DNA from: Mesobacillus harenae
GTDB lineage: Bacteria; Bacillota; Bacilli; Bacillales; Cytobacillaceae
Reading direction: 5' to 3'
Assembly (NCBI RefSeq): GCF_013343715.1
Contig: NZ_JABUNR010000003.1
Coordinates: 62,001-126,000, forward strand
Length of the DNA stretch: 64,000 bases
The notes beneath the pieces are model-generated. The model saw only the letters and a list, made by a program, of their open reading frames with translations, had not been told where the DNA came from and did not search any database. Each line of letters starts with the position of its first letter. Position 1 is the stretch's first letter. Both the position numbers and the translations under genes were made by a program. Shown here in pieces: positions 55,472 to 64,000 of the stretch.

Positions 55472-55933
55472 ATGAAATGTCCAACTTGCCAGAATCAGTC
55501 TACCCGTGTGCTTGATTCCCGTCCTGTTGATGAAAACAAGTCCATACGGAGAAGACGGGAATGTGAAGCATGCGGCTACCGTTTTACAACATTCGAAAAA
55601 GTAGAGGAAACTCCTCTAATTGTAGTTAAAAAAGAGGGAACAAGAGAAGAGTTCAGCCGGCAAAAAATGTTGCGTGGATTAATTAAAGCTTGTGAAAAAC
55701 GCCCAGTCGCCCTAAAGGAGCTAGAGGATATAGCGTCAGAAGTGGAAAAGGAACTTCGTAACCAAGGCGTTTCAGAAATTAAAAGCGAAGCAATTGGGGA
55801 AATGGTAATGGACAGGCTGGCCAAAGTTGACGAAGTGGCGTATGTTAGGTTTGCATCCGTGTACCGGCAATTTAAGGATATAAATGTCTTTATTGATGAA
55901 CTAAAAGAGTTAATAAAAAAAGAACAATCATAG
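55472..55933 (+). CDS. nrdR: Transcriptional repressor NrdR
   Basis: ATP/dATP-responsive repressor of ribonucleotide reductase genes. The 153-residue protein has an N-terminal zinc ribbon (C3, C6, C31, C34) with the basic [18 protein letters not shown], and an ATP-cone domain (about 49-139; [20 protein letters not shown]). The ATG follows CTGGAGCTG. It is placed before dnaB, as ytcG is in B. subtilis. No nrd genes are in the window. Confidence 0.97.
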   Translation: MKCPTCQNQSTRVLDSRPVDENKSIRRRRECEACGYRFTTFEKVEETPLIVVKKEGTREEFSRQKMLRGLIKACEKRPVALKELEDIASEVEKELRNQGVSEIKSEAIGEMVMDRLAKVDEVAYVRFASVYRQFKDINVFIDELKELIKKEQS

Positions 55934-56086
55934 GGTTCTCAGATGGCTATAAAATTTTGATTTTTTTCAAGTGATTAGTTGTCTTTTAGTGTCCTTTCAC
56001 TAACGAGAAACCTCTTCCTAAGCGGAATAAATTGAGTAACCCAGAATAGGTTTTGGTAAATAATAGGTAAGAAAGGTTTGAAGGAA

Positions 56087-57490
56087 ATGGCAAAGCACTG
56101 GCAGGAAATACTTCCTGTTGACAGGTATCGGGTTGCAATAAACGGCCTTTTGCATGAATATGACCGTAAAGTACTTACCTTTTTATACCAGCCGCTTGTT
56201 GGTACAGCTTGTTTTAGCTTATATATGACATTATGGGCTGAGGTAGAGGAAAACAGGCTATGGTCAGGCGCTGCTTCCCATCACGGCTTAATGAATTTAA
56301 CAGATCTTAATTTAAAAGACATTTATCATGCGAGGCTGAAGCTTGAAGGAATTGGTCTTTTAAAAACCTTTACTCAAACTGAACCGGAGGGCCGTTCGTT
56401 TATATATGAATTACAGCCACCATTGTCACCAGAGCAATTCTTCCTGGATGGTATGCTTAATATTTACTTATACCGAAAAATCGGGAAAAACCAATTTCTA
56501 AGACTTAAGCGATTCTTCACTGACCAAACTAAGATCGATGACGGCTCTTACAAGGAAATTACAAGGTCCTTCCAGGACGTGTATGAGTCTGCTCCCCAGG
56601 ATGCTCTTAAGTATGACAGGGATACAGCGATAGATCTTGGTGCCGGGCAAGACCAGGCCTTCATTGGAAGAAAGGTTTCTTCGGAAATTAAAATCGATGA
56701 ATCTCTATTTGACTTTGATGTCCTGTTGGCGGGGTTAAGGGATTCACTCGTTCCTAAAAGAGCCTTGTCAGCTAAAGTGAAGGGAGCAATCAGCACCCTT
56801 GCATTTTTATATGGAATTGATGCACTACAAATGAAAAACTTGGTTCTCAGCGCTTTGACTGCTGATAATGAAATTGAAATTGAGGAGCTTAGAAAAGCGG
56901 CAAGAGACTGGTATCAATTCGAAAATCAGGATCAGCTTCCAGACTTGTTGGACAGGCTGCAGCCTATGCAGCATAAAAGGGACAGGAATGTGCCGGAAAC
57001 AAAGGAAGAGAAACTAATCCATTATTTTGATACGACCTCTCCACGTCAGTTATTAATTGATATTTCAGGGGGAGCAGAGGCATCAAAATCAGACTTGCAG
57101 ATTATTGAGGATATCATGTTTACTCAGAAACTTTTGCCTGGAGTAGTGAATGTACTCGTGCAATACGTCATGCTCAAAACGGATATGAAGCTGCAAAAGG
57201 GCTATATTGAAAAGATAGCGAGCCACTGGGCGAGGAAAAAAATTAAAACGGTTAAAGAAGCGATGGAACTAGCCAAAAATGAACATCGGCAGTATTTGGA
57301 CTGGGCAGAAGGTAAGAAGGGGCAGTCTGGAAGTCAGACTGCTCCGTATAAACAGGAGCCTTTACCGGATTGGGTCAAGAAAAAGCCGTCCTCTCGAAAA
57401 CTTGAGACTGATGTTGAGGGTCAGGACACATTTGAGGAAGAAAAGCGAAAATTAGACGAAGAGCTAAAACGGTTTAAATCCGGAAAATAG
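56087..57490 (+). CDS. dnaB: Replication initiation / membrane attachment protein DnaB
   Basis: Gram-positive DnaB, which with DnaD and the loader DnaI brings the replicative helicase DnaC to the origin. The 467-residue protein has an N-terminal DnaD/DnaB helical domain (KVLTFLYQPLVGTACFSLYM) and a C-terminal DDBH2 domain (about 320-410), ending in a charged tail EEEKRKLDEELKRF. I choose the ATG at 56087 over the TTG at 56078. The protein looks complete. What is odd is downstream: a terminator begins 20 bases after the stop and dnaI, normally the next gene, is missing. Confidence 0.93.
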   Translation: MAKHWQEILPVDRYRVAINGLLHEYDRKVLTFLYQPLVGTACFSLYMTLWAEVEENRLWSGAASHHGLMNLTDLNLKDIYHARLKLEGIGLLKTFTQTEPEGRSFIYELQPPLSPEQFFLDGMLNIYLYRKIGKNQFLRLKRFFTDQTKIDDGSYKEITRSFQDVYESAPQDALKYDRDTAIDLGAGQDQAFIGRKVSSEIKIDESLFDFDVLLAGLRDSLVPKRALSAKVKGAISTLAFLYGIDALQMKNLVLSALTADNEIEIEELRKAARDWYQFENQDQLPDLLDRLQPMQHKRDRNVPETKEEKLIHYFDTTSPRQLLIDISGGAEASKSDLQIIEDIMFTQKLLPGVVNVLVQYVMLKTDMKLQKGYIEKIASHWARKKIKTVKEAMELAKNEHRQYLDWAEGKKGQSGSQTAPYKQEPLPDWVKKKPSSRKLETDVEGQDTFEEEKRKLDEELKRFKSGK

Positions 57491-57510
57491 CTGTCATCCT
57501 TACTACTATT

Positions 57511-57542
57511 AAGAGCCGTCCACATATGTGGCGGCTCTTTAC
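57511..57542 (+). terminator. Intrinsic terminator directly after dnaB
   Basis: AAGAGCCG / CGGCTCTT outer stem and CACAT / ATGTG inner stem with a short T run. In B. subtilis dnaI would intervene before the transcript ends. Confidence 0.82.
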
Positions 57543-57673
57543 TGTTAGTAAATGCAGAAATTGATTTATGCATTAAACCGGAATTTTCAGACAGACTTTT
57601 CCAGCTTGCTTCTAATTTGAACAAGTCCCCCATATATATAAAATCAGAGATTTGATAATAAGGGGGGATTTGG

Positions 57674-58543
57674 TTGATTGAAATCATCTTCCAAAAGAGC
57701 CAGGATGCCCAAAGTTTATACGATCAATTGCTCGACTGTTTTCACAATGAGCAGGAAAAACAAACTATTCTTCTTATTGAAGATCGAAATAAAGTCAAGT
57801 TAAACATAAATACAATGTCTTATGAAAGTATAAAAAAGGTGAAACAGGCATTTTATGAATTTATTATTACTACTAGAAGAGAAGATTGGTTTAAAAAAAT
57901 ACTGTCGGATCACTATTTTTATGATGATTCTGATGAACAGCAGCAAATTTTGGAGATCATTTATTCTATTCTGGATGGAAACAGAGAAGAACTAGCCTGT
58001 TTCCTGAAAGGGTTGGATGACGACGCATTAATTTTTGCAGCAATTGAGGATTTGTTCAGCGATAATATCTCGTTCTCCTTCGACTCATTTGTTATGTTCC
58101 GCTTAAAGTCGTTCATTGAAAAACTTGGCCGCTATGTTGAGTTGGCAATTGACGAGTACAAAATGGAACAAGAATACCAGATGTTTGTCCAAATCTTAAG
58201 AGACTTTTTAGACGGAAGAGAGCCTCAGGCTGACCATCTTCATTTAGTATTAGAAGATGGGGCTGTATTTTTTAATGCGGACTTTACAGAGATCAAACGC
58301 AGTGAACTTGTACGGGCCATTGACCGAAAGCTTATCGTGAATCATCCTGTCTATATTGATTCTGTAACGATTGCCCCCCTGCTTTCGATTGCCCCTTCCA
58401 CTATATACCTTTATACAGACGAGCCTGATCAACCTTTAATACGAACGATAAAAAATATATTTGAAGAGCGAGTCAACAAGCGGAAAATTAAAGAGTTCTA
58501 CGCCAGAAAGAATGCTCATTTTCAAATCAGCCATAAAAATTAG
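57674..58543 (+). CDS. ytxC: Sporulation protein YtxC
   Basis: A 289-residue member of the YtxC family, listed among sporulation proteins but without known biochemical function. It is soluble and acidic, with an aromatic-rich region (KKILSDHYFYDDSD) and a basic C terminus (FEERVNKRKIKEFYARK). The start is a TTG after AGGGGGGA. It is located between dnaB and thrS, the usual position apart from the absent dnaI. Confidence 0.85.
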   Translation: MIEIIFQKSQDAQSLYDQLLDCFHNEQEKQTILLIEDRNKVKLNINTMSYESIKKVKQAFYEFIITTRREDWFKKILSDHYFYDDSDEQQQILEIIYSILDGNREELACFLKGLDDDALIFAAIEDLFSDNISFSFDSFVMFRLKSFIEKLGRYVELAIDEYKMEQEYQMFVQILRDFLDGREPQADHLHLVLEDGAVFFNADFTEIKRSELVRAIDRKLIVNHPVYIDSVTIAPLLSIAPSTIYLYTDEPDQPLIRTIKNIFEERVNKRKIKEFYARKNAHFQISHKN

Positions 58544-58553
58544 AGAGAGCTAC

Positions 58554-58582
58554 TTGATTTTCAAACAATTACAAACTATAAT
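58554..58582 (+). promoter_or_regulatory. Promoter of the thrS T-box leader
   Basis: TTGATT, 17 bases, TATAAT; begins 11 bases after the ytxC stop codon. Confidence 0.75.
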
Positions 58583-58624
58583 TACGTACATAATAAATGC
58601 CAATTATCAGTAACATATGAAAAA

Positions 58625-58905
58625 GTTACGATGAGGACATGGGTGTTCTTTCAAGGTTTCCAGAGAGGGAAGGCGGGGCTGCAAACTTCCTAACACAAGA
58701 AGAATACTTACCACCTCTGAACTCCGGCTGTGAAAACAGGATGATGTGCTTTAGCCTTTCCTCCTGATAGTAGCTGCTGGCGGTGACAGCCGTTATCTGA
58801 CCAAGTCGCAACAAACAGAGAAGCTATGCCTGTTTTTGCGAAAAATTGGGTGGAACCACGTGTTTAAAAACTCGTCCCTTTTCCAGGGACGAGTTTTTTT
58901 ATTTT
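58625..58905 (+). ncRNA. T-box leader of thrS (tRNA-Thr responsive)
   Basis: Senses uncharged tRNA-Thr. Stem I features are AGAGAGGGAAG (58662-58672), the apical GGGCTGCAA, and a specifier ACC at 58710-58712 followed by ACCTCTGAACTCC, the usual context. The T-box GGGTGGAACCACG (58848-58860) contains TGGA, which pairs with the UCCA end of tRNA-Thr. The alternative terminator hairpin is at 58866. Uncharged tRNA should stabilise the antiterminator and allow thrS transcription. Confidence 0.92.
58866..58900 (+). terminator. T-box controlled terminator
   Basis: AAAAACTCGTCCC / GGGACGAGTTTTT stem followed by more T residues, downstream of the T-box sequence. Confidence 0.93.
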
Positions 58906-59066
58906 TGGCTGTGTTTAAGCCCCACGGTAAACGAAGTGCCTGGAGTGGAAACCAACAGACAATCTTAAAACAGTCTTATTTTAAAAAAACCAAAAGCTGC
59001 TAGACATGGAGGGAAGTACTTCCCCAGGCTAACAAATGATTACTTTTGGATTAGGAGGAAAAAGTG

Positions 59067-60998
59067 ATGGCAGATGTAGTAAAAATTTCATTTCCAGATG
59101 GTTCTCTAAAGGAGTTTGATAGAGGGACCACAACTGAAGGAATCGCTGCTTCAATTAGCCCAGGTTTGAAGAAAAAAGCCATTGCGGGAAAATTGAATGG
59201 TGAAATGTATGATTTGCGCCGTCCGATCGAACAAGATGGGGCGATTGAAATTATAACTCCTGACAGGGAAGAAGCACTTGAGGTGCTCCGCCATAGTAAT
59301 GCCCACCTTATGGCACAGGCTATTAAACGTCTTTACAAGAATGTAAAGTTTGGTGTAGGCCCAGTAATTGAAGGCGGCTTTTATTATGATGTTGATTTGG
59401 AAGAATCATTAACCCCAGAAGATTTGCCTCTAATTGAAAAAGAAATGGCTAAAATAGTAAATGAAAATCTTGAGATCGTTCGTAAAGAGGTAAGCCGTAA
59501 TGAGGCAATCCAATTTTTTAAAGAAATTGGCGATGAATATAAGCTTGAATTAATTGAGGCGATCCCTGAAGGGGAAACCGTTACTCTTTATGAGCAGGGT
59601 GAATTCGCGGACCTTTGCCGCGGGGTTCATGTTCCGTCCACAGGCAAAATTAAAGAATTTAAGCTATTAAGCATTGCTGGCGCATACTGGCGCGGAAATA
59701 GTGATAATAAAATGCTTCAGCGGATTTATGGAACAGCTTTCTTTAAAAAGGAAGACCTTGCAGAGCATTTGCGCTTGCTTGAAGAAGCGAAGGAACGCGA
59801 CCACCGTAAAATCGGCAAAGAGCTAAGCCTTTTTACTAATTCTCAGAAGGTTGGCCAAGGGATGCCTTTATGGCTTCCAAAAGGGGCAACCATCCGCCGG
59901 ATTATCGAACGCTATATCGTTGATAAAGAAATAAGCCTCGGTTACGATCATGTTTATACTCCAGTTATGGGAAGTGTTGATTTATACAAAACTTCAGGAC
60001 ATTGGGATCACTACCAGGAAGATATGTTCCCAGTTATGGATATGGACAACGAGCAGCTTGTTCTCCGCCCAATGAACTGCCCGCATCATATGATGATTTA
60101 TAAGAATAGCATCCATAGTTATAGAGAACTGCCAATCAGGATTGCTGAGCTGGGAACAATGCACCGCTACGAAATGTCCGGGGCGCTTTCAGGGCTGCAG
60201 CGTGTTCGGGGAATGACTTTAAATGATGCTCACATTTTTGTTCGTCCCGATCAAATCAAAGAAGAGTTCAAGCGTGTAGTTGACTTAGTGCTTGCAGTTT
60301 ATAAAGATTTTAACTTAACTGACTATTCATTCCGTCTATCATACCGGGATCCCGCTGATACTGAAAAATATTATGATGATGACCAAATGTGGGAAAAAGC
60401 GCAAGAAATGCTGAAAGAAGCAATGGACGAGCTTGGACTCGATTACTTTGAAGCAGAAGGGGAAGCTGCTTTCTACGGACCGAAGCTTGATGTCCAGGTT
60501 AAAACAGCTCTTGGAAAAGAGGAGACTCTTTCAACTGTCCAACTTGACTTCTTGCTGCCAGAAAAATTCGAATTAACATATGTTGGGGAAGATGGCAAAC
60601 AACACCGGCCAGTCGTTATTCATCGCGGAGTGGTGTCAACGATGGAACGTTTTGTCGCCTTCCTAATTGAAGAGTACAAGGGCGCATTTCCAACCTGGCT
60701 CGCTCCAGTCCAAGTTCAGGTCATTCCGGTTTCTCCCGATGTGCACTTTGATTATGCAAGAGAAGTGCAGCAAAATCTTAAAGCAGCAGGATTTAGGGTT
60801 GAGCTCGATGGACGTGAAGAAAAAATTGGCTACAAGATCCGTGAGGCCCAAATGCAAAAAATACCTTATATGCTTGTTGTTGGGGATAAGGAAGTTGGAG
60901 AGAGTGCTGTCAATGTCCGCAAATACGGGGAGCAAGCATCAGAAACTGTTCCGTTTAAGACATTCATGGAATCTCTTAAAGAAGAAGTAAAACACTAA
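59067..60998 (+). CDS. thrS: Threonyl-tRNA synthetase
   Basis: Charges tRNA-Thr. The 643-residue class II enzyme has a TGS domain (1-62), an editing domain (about 63-240; [11 protein letters not shown]), the catalytic core (about 265-540) with zinc-binding NCPHHM and motif 2 [11 protein letters not shown], and the anticodon-binding domain (about 545-643). I use the ATG at 59067, eight bases after AGGAGG; a GTG directly before it is possible. Regulated by the T-box leader upstream. Confidence 0.98.
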   Translation: MADVVKISFPDGSLKEFDRGTTTEGIAASISPGLKKKAIAGKLNGEMYDLRRPIEQDGAIEIITPDREEALEVLRHSNAHLMAQAIKRLYKNVKFGVGPVIEGGFYYDVDLEESLTPEDLPLIEKEMAKIVNENLEIVRKEVSRNEAIQFFKEIGDEYKLELIEAIPEGETVTLYEQGEFADLCRGVHVPSTGKIKEFKLLSIAGAYWRGNSDNKMLQRIYGTAFFKKEDLAEHLRLLEEAKERDHRKIGKELSLFTNSQKVGQGMPLWLPKGATIRRIIERYIVDKEISLGYDHVYTPVMGSVDLYKTSGHWDHYQEDMFPVMDMDNEQLVLRPMNCPHHMMIYKNSIHSYRELPIRIAELGTMHRYEMSGALSGLQRVRGMTLNDAHIFVRPDQIKEEFKRVVDLVLAVYKDFNLTDYSFRLSYRDPADTEKYYDDDQMWEKAQEMLKEAMDELGLDYFEAEGEAAFYGPKLDVQVKTALGKEETLSTVQLDFLLPEKFELTYVGEDGKQHRPVVIHRGVVSTMERFVAFLIEEYKGAFPTWLAPVQVQVIPVSPDVHFDYAREVQQNLKAAGFRVELDGREEKIGYKIREAQMQKIPYMLVVGDKEVGESAVNVRKYGEQASETVPFKTFMESLKEEVKH

Positions 60999-61000
60999 GG

Positions 61001-61048
61001 AAAAGGCTGGATTTAGGAAAACTAGATCTGATCCAGCCTTTTTGTTTT
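61001..61048 (+). terminator. Intrinsic terminator after thrS
   Basis: AAAAGGCTGGAT / ATCCAGCCTTTT with an 18-base loop containing AGATCT, followed by TTGTTTT. Confidence 0.9.
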
Positions 61049-61114
61049 AAAAAGTACTTGCTTCCTTCTTGTCTATTTGATAAAATACATTTCGTTGCAG
61101 TAAAAGTAATTCAT

Positions 61115-61144
61115 TTGACATATCTTTTAATATTATGCTATATT
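61115..61144 (+). promoter_or_regulatory. Promoter of the infC operon
   Basis: TTGACA, 18 bases, TATATT with extended TGC. Confidence 0.8.
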
Positions 61145-61151
61145 AGCTTAA

Positions 61152-61292
61152 GTGAACTGAATACAAGTTTGAGGAAAAGAAGGAGCACCCGCTTCTCACC
61201 TGATTGACGCATCATTGCAGTTGCCAGGTTTACGGAACAAACCATTTGTGATGTTTTCGTAGTGTGGGTGTTTTTGCACCCACACTTTTTTA
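61152..61292 (+). ncRNA. L20 leader (infC-rpmI-rplT autoregulation)
   Basis: The leader contains GAAGGAGCACCCGCTTCTCA, CCTGATTGACGCATCATTGC and a terminator hairpin at 61261-61292, matching the Firmicute L20 leader. Ribosomal protein L20 binds this RNA and promotes premature termination in B. subtilis. It is 142 bases before infC. Confidence 0.85.
61261..61292 (+). terminator. Terminator within the L20 leader
   Basis: AGTGTGGGTG / CACCCACACT with a 6-base loop, followed by TTTTTATT. Confidence 0.92.
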
Positions 61293-61433
61293 TTGTGCGA
61301 CAAGCTTGGCAAGCTGTATTATACAGAGTCTTGCCTGGCAAGGCTGAATAACCATGTTTGGAAATTCAGCTAGTACAAAAAAACAATCTTCATCCGAAAC
61401 TAGTATTCGATTATCCCTTGGAGGTGGCTAACT

Positions 61434-61949
61434 ATTAGCAAAGATATGTTGTTGAACGAAGGCATTCGTGCCCGTGAAGTTCGTCTCATTGACCAGAATG
61501 GCGAGCAGCTTGGAATTAAAACAAAAATTGAAGCACTTGAAATTGCTACACGTGTTAACCTTGATCTTGTTCTTGTTGCCCCAAATGCGAAACCCCCTGT
61601 AGCCAGAATCATGGACTACGGAAAGTTCAAATTTGAGCAGCAGAAGAAAGAGAAGGAAGCGCGTAAGAATCAAAAGATTATTAACATTAAAGAAGTTCGT
61701 CTTAGTCCGACTATTGATGAGCATGACTTTAATACAAAGCTTCGCAATGCAATCAAATTCCTTGAAAAAGGCGATAAAGTGAAAGCTTCTATCCGCTTTA
61801 AAGGTCGTGCTATTACTCATAAGGAAATCGGCCAGCGCGTTTTAGACCGTTTTTCTGCAGCATGCAAGGAAGTTGCTACGATTGAGTCCCACCCGAAAAT
61901 GGAAGGACGTAGCATGTTCCTGGTTTTAGCCCCTAAAATCGAGAAGTAA
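61434..61949 (+). CDS. infC: Translation initiation factor IF-3 (ATT start)
   Basis: Keeps 30S subunits free and checks initiator pairing. I start it at the rare codon ATT at 61434 because GGAGGTGG is seven bases upstream and the residues [19 protein letters not shown] match other Bacillus IF-3 proteins; the first ATG (61446) would be too far downstream. The protein has 171 residues: an N domain to about 75, a Lys-rich linker and a C domain ([17 protein letters not shown]). Use of ATT is the known basis of IF-3 autoregulation in E. coli. It is the first gene of the operon with rpmI and rplT. Confidence 0.95.
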   Translation: MSKDMLLNEGIRAREVRLIDQNGEQLGIKTKIEALEIATRVNLDLVLVAPNAKPPVARIMDYGKFKFEQQKKEKEARKNQKIINIKEVRLSPTIDEHDFNTKLRNAIKFLEKGDKVKASIRFKGRAITHKEIGQRVLDRFSAACKEVATIESHPKMEGRSMFLVLAPKIEK

Positions 61950-61964
61950 TGAGGAGGAAATCCA

Positions 61965-62165
61965 ATGCCAAAAATGAAAACTCACCGCGGCGCTGCAAAG
62001 CGTTTTAAAAGAACTGGATCTGGTAAACTAAAGCGTTCGCACGCATATAGAAGCCATATGTTCGCTAACAAGTCTCAAAAGCAGAAGCGTAAACTTCGTA
62101 AAGCAACTTTAGTTTCTAAAGGTGATTTCAAGCGTATCCGTTTCTTATTAACAAACCTTAAGTAA
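61965..62165 (+). CDS. rpmI: Ribosomal protein L35 (bL35)
   Basis: Component of the large ribosomal subunit. 66 residues, very basic, with the L35 signature [20 protein letters not shown] at the N terminus. The ATG follows GAGGAGG. Located 15 bases after infC and 31 bases before rplT in the conserved three-gene operon. Confidence 0.98.
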   Translation: MPKMKTHRGAAKRFKRTGSGKLKRSHAYRSHMFANKSQKQKRKLRKATLVSKGDFKRIRFLLTNLK

Positions 62166-62196
62166 TCGTTCGATCCATATATAGGAGGGAAAAAAC

Positions 62197-62556
62197 ATGC
62201 CACGTGTAAAAGGCGGTACAGTTACTCGCAAACGTCGTAAAAAAGTTATAAAATTAGCCAAAGGTTATTACGGTTCAAAACATACATTATATAAAGTTGC
62301 TAACCAGCAGGTTATGAAATCTTTAATGTATGCATTCCGTGACCGTCGCCAGAAAAAGCGCGATTTCCGTAAACTTTGGATCGCTCGTATCAATGCAGCT
62401 GCACGCATGAACGGCCTTTCATACAGCCGTTTAATGCATGGCTTAAAGCTTGCTGGTATTGACGTTAACCGTAAAATGCTAGCTGAGCTTGCTGTTAGCG
62501 ATGAAAAGGCATTTGCTGAATTAGCAAATGCAGCTAAGCAACAGTTTAATAAATAA
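62197..62556 (+). CDS. rplT: Ribosomal protein L20 (bL20)
   Basis: Needed for early assembly of the 50S subunit and repressor of its own operon through the L20 leader. 119 residues with a long basic N-terminal tail ([20 protein letters not shown]) and a helical C-terminal domain ([20 protein letters not shown]). The ATG follows AGGAGGG. Last gene before the strong terminator. Confidence 0.98.
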   Translation: MPRVKGGTVTRKRRKKVIKLAKGYYGSKHTLYKVANQQVMKSLMYAFRDRRQKKRDFRKLWIARINAAARMNGLSYSRLMHGLKLAGIDVNRKMLAELAVSDEKAFAELANAAKQQFNK

Positions 62557-62612
62557 ATGAAATAAGCGTAAGCGCCTGGAACAGCCAGGCACTGAAACTT
62601 TGTTAAATAGGT

Positions 62613-62644
62613 AAAGCCATTCTCTGCAGAGAATGGCTTTTTCT
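62613..62644 (+). terminator. Intrinsic terminator after rplT
   Basis: AAAGCCATTCTCTG / CAGAGAATGGCTTT is a perfect 28-base palindrome followed by TTTTC. Confidence 0.93.
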
Positions 62645-62664
62645 ATAGGAAGGCAGGGATTCGT

Positions 62665-62940
62665 ATGAATTTTGGAGTTGTTTCAGGAGTATGGTTGGTC
62701 CTGAATTTAATCGGATTTTATATAATGGGAAGAGACAAGCGGCTGGCTAAAAAACATAAACACAGAGTAGCCGAGAGAGAGTTGTGGTGGCTTGCTTTCC
62801 TAGGGGGAGCAGCAGGAATGACGGCCGGAATGAGATTTTATCGTCATAAAACGAAGCATTTTCAGTTTAGCGCGGGGCTGCCAATTCTTGCTCTGCTTCA
62901 AGCAGCGGGTTTTGTCTATTTCTTTAAAATCCTGACATAA
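62665..62940 (+). CDS. ysdA: DUF1294 membrane protein (YsdA)
   Basis: A 91-residue protein with two to three membrane helices and the family's RDKRLAKKHKHRVAERELWW and GGAAGMTAGMRFYRHKTKH. DUF1294 proteins have no established function. The ATG follows AGGAAGGCAGGG. In B. subtilis ysdA also follows rplT. It is separated from that operon by a terminator, so it may have reduced or separate expression. Confidence 0.9.
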   Translation: MNFGVVSGVWLVLNLIGFYIMGRDKRLAKKHKHRVAERELWWLAFLGGAAGMTAGMRFYRHKTKHFQFSAGLPILALLQAAGFVYFFKILT

Positions 62941-63002
62941 CTGCCTGGACCTTTCTATAAGCTGTAATAGACAATAAGTATTACAGCGAAGGAAGGTGCA
63001 TC

Positions 63003-63572
63003 ATGAACGAAAAGCTGTCGTTGCTGCTTATCATCGCTGAATCTAGTGGTCTCTTAGCTCCGCTTTTATTTATTTTGCTGCATGTTTTAAGGCAGTTTTT
63101 ATTGATTCCACCAGCAGTTCTATGCATAGCTGGGGGGATCTTGTTTGGAACTGTTTTCGGTACAGCCTATTCCTTCATCGGGTTGTTTATTTCAAGTTTA
63201 TTGTTTTACTCGATGTTTGAAAAAATGCCGGGCGTCACGCAGAAGCTATCTAAGCTAAAGGCAAGACTATTTGGCGAGTACAGATATTTAACAGTGCCGC
63301 AGGTGGCTGTGCTAAGGCTGATTCCATTTATTCATTATCACCTGTTAAGCTATTGCCTGCTTGAGAGGAATAAGGGCTTAAAAGCTTATACAAAAGGGTC
63401 TCTCGCATCTAATTTGCCACTCGCCTTTTTTTATACTGTTTTTGGGCAGTTTATTACTAGCTTTACACCAACACTGATCCTTATCCTCCTGTTCTCGCTT
63501 GCCATGCTCACTTATCTTCTAAGAGAAAAAATGACAACCATAAAGTGGAGAGACTTTTTTCACGCAACATAA
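63003..63572 (+). CDS. TVP38/TMEM64 (SNARE-associated, DedA-like) membrane protein
   Basis: A 189-residue polytopic membrane protein with five to six helices. The VTT-type region is seen in PPAVLCIAGGILFGTVFGTAYSF (residues about 36-58) and in LRLIPFIHYHLLSYCLL. Family members are lipid scramblase or transporter-like; no specific role can be given. The ATG follows GAAGGAAGG. It lies between ysdA and ysdB; the stop codon forms part of the terminator. Confidence 0.85.
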   Translation: MNEKLSLLLIIAESSGLLAPLLFILLHVLRQFLLIPPAVLCIAGGILFGTVFGTAYSFIGLFISSLLFYSMFEKMPGVTQKLSKLKARLFGEYRYLTVPQVAVLRLIPFIHYHLLSYCLLERNKGLKAYTKGSLASNLPLAFFYTVFGQFITSFTPTLILILLFSLAMLTYLLREKMTTIKWRDFFHAT

Positions 63573-63597
63573 AAAAGTTCGGCTAACCGAACTTTTT
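63572..63597. terminator. Bidirectional terminator
   Basis: AAAAAGTTCGG / CCGAACTTTTT with loop CTAA, serving the convergent TVP38 and ysdB genes. Confidence 0.92.
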
Positions 63598-63612
63598 AGG
63601 GTGAGGTGTTTG

Positions 63613-63993
63613 CTATTTTTCTAGAAACTCCTTTATCGGGCTTTTCCAATCAATATCGGCATTCGGATATCGGCTGTGAACCTGATCCTCAATATATTTA
63701 AAATCTTCCCTTTCAAGTCCCTGAAGTGAGGCTGTTTTCTTAGGCCAGATAAAAATAGATACCACTTCAAATGCTGCATCTGTTGTCCCCAAGTACTTTT
63801 CGCCCTCAAATAATACCCCTTTATGAGTTAACATGAAGTTTTTTCTAATATTTTCACGGTCATCAACAAAATAGAAACGCTTTTGCTCATGAGCAAGCTC
63901 AAGCTTTCTCTTTGGGCTGAAAAGATATTTAACGGCGCTGTAAACTATAAAAATGATTAGAGCTAATAACAGAAGCCTCAGGACCCACATCAT
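63613..63993 (-). CDS. ysdB: YsdB family protein (sigma-W pathway)
   Basis: A 126-residue protein with one N-terminal membrane helix (about 3-22) and a soluble cytoplasmic domain with HKGVLFEGEKYLGTT and VVSIFIWPK. It corresponds to B. subtilis YsdB, described as a sigma-W pathway protein. Two ATG codons lie in tandem (63993 and 63990); the ribosome binding site would be at or beyond the window edge, so the start is not settled. The gene is convergent with the TVP38 gene. Confidence 0.82.
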   Translation of the reverse strand: MMWVLRLLLLALIIFIVYSAVKYLFSPKRKLELAHEQKRFYFVDDRENIRKNFMLTHKGVLFEGEKYLGTTDAAFEVVSIFIWPKKTASLQGLEREDFKYIEDQVHSRYPNADIDWKSPIKEFLEK

Positions 63994-64000
63994 ATATGAA

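Noticed and set aside
57491-57673. A decayed dnaI remnant between dnaB and ytxC
   Set aside because: Only a terminator and short AT-rich DNA are visible; the 183 bases show no residual AAA+ motifs in any frame, so I call the gene absent rather than a pseudogene.

Overview
This window is core chromosome of a low-GC, spore-forming Bacillaceae bacterium of the Bacillus / Cytobacillus / Mesobacillus type. The evidence is gene order that follows the Bacillus subtilis ytdI-sppA ... ackA ... argGH ... ald ... ytkL ... dnaE-ytsJ-accDA-pfkA-pyk ... citZ-icd-mdh-phoPR-polA-mutM-ytaF-coaE-gapB-speD-nrdR-dnaB ... ytxC-thrS-infC-rpmI-rplT-ysdA-ysdB block almost gene for gene. Other support comes from several sporulation genes (ytfJ/gerW, ytrH, ytrI, ytvI, ytaF, ytxC), strong AGGAGG ribosome binding sites, frequent TTG/GTG starts, and Firmicute RNA regulators (T-box, preQ1-I riboswitch, L20 leader). 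No rRNA, tRNA, insertion sequence, prophage or CRISPR array is visible.

Layout. 1-8.0 kb: the end of a RarD-type permease, NAD kinase, sppA, an RDD membrane protein, ytfI, ytfJ, thiol peroxidase, the ytxK methyltransferase and acetate kinase (with an upstream cre box). 8.4-15.4 kb: EcsC family protein, moaB, the arginine genes argG-argH behind candidate ARG boxes, a universal stress protein and alanine dehydrogenase. 15.4-16.8 kb: a preQ1-I riboswitch with terminator in front of queF and a queuosine-precursor transporter. 16.9-23.2 kb: an M24 peptidase, ytkL, ytoI, ytpI, nrnA, ytrI and ytrH. 23.4-34.2 kb: dnaE, malic enzyme, a FadR/GntR regulator, accD-accA, pfkA and pyk. 34.2-44.3 kb: fxsA, ytvI, ytwI, the TCA genes citZ-icd-mdh, a MaoC-like protein and phoP-phoR. 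44.7-52.2 kb: hflK-hflC, polA, mutM, ytaF and coaE. 52.7-58.5 kb: gapB (with CcpN-type boxes), speD, nrdR, dnaB and ytxC. 58.5-64 kb: T-box-thrS, L20 leader-infC-rpmI-rplT, ysdA, a TVP38 protein and ysdB.

How the genes work together. The central carbon genes carry the control sites expected for glucose-responsive metabolism: cre-like boxes at ackA (placed for activation) and citZ (placed for repression), CcpN-like boxes at gapB, and a shared palindrome GTGGTCTGACCAC in front of both the malic enzyme-regulator pair and accDA. That palindrome suggests the FadR-family regulator encoded between them ties malate/NADPH supply to malonyl-CoA synthesis.

The most notable points are these. dnaI, the helicase-loader gene that normally follows dnaB, is absent between dnaB and ytxC. 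The twin GntR-type operators define a small candidate regulon. The leader before speD may be structured RNA. Intergenic regions hold a dispersed family of modular, hairpin-forming repeats. A MaoC-like protein lacks the usual catalytic His. Nothing I can see amounts to a wholly new multi-gene system; most of the window is conserved housekeeping DNA.
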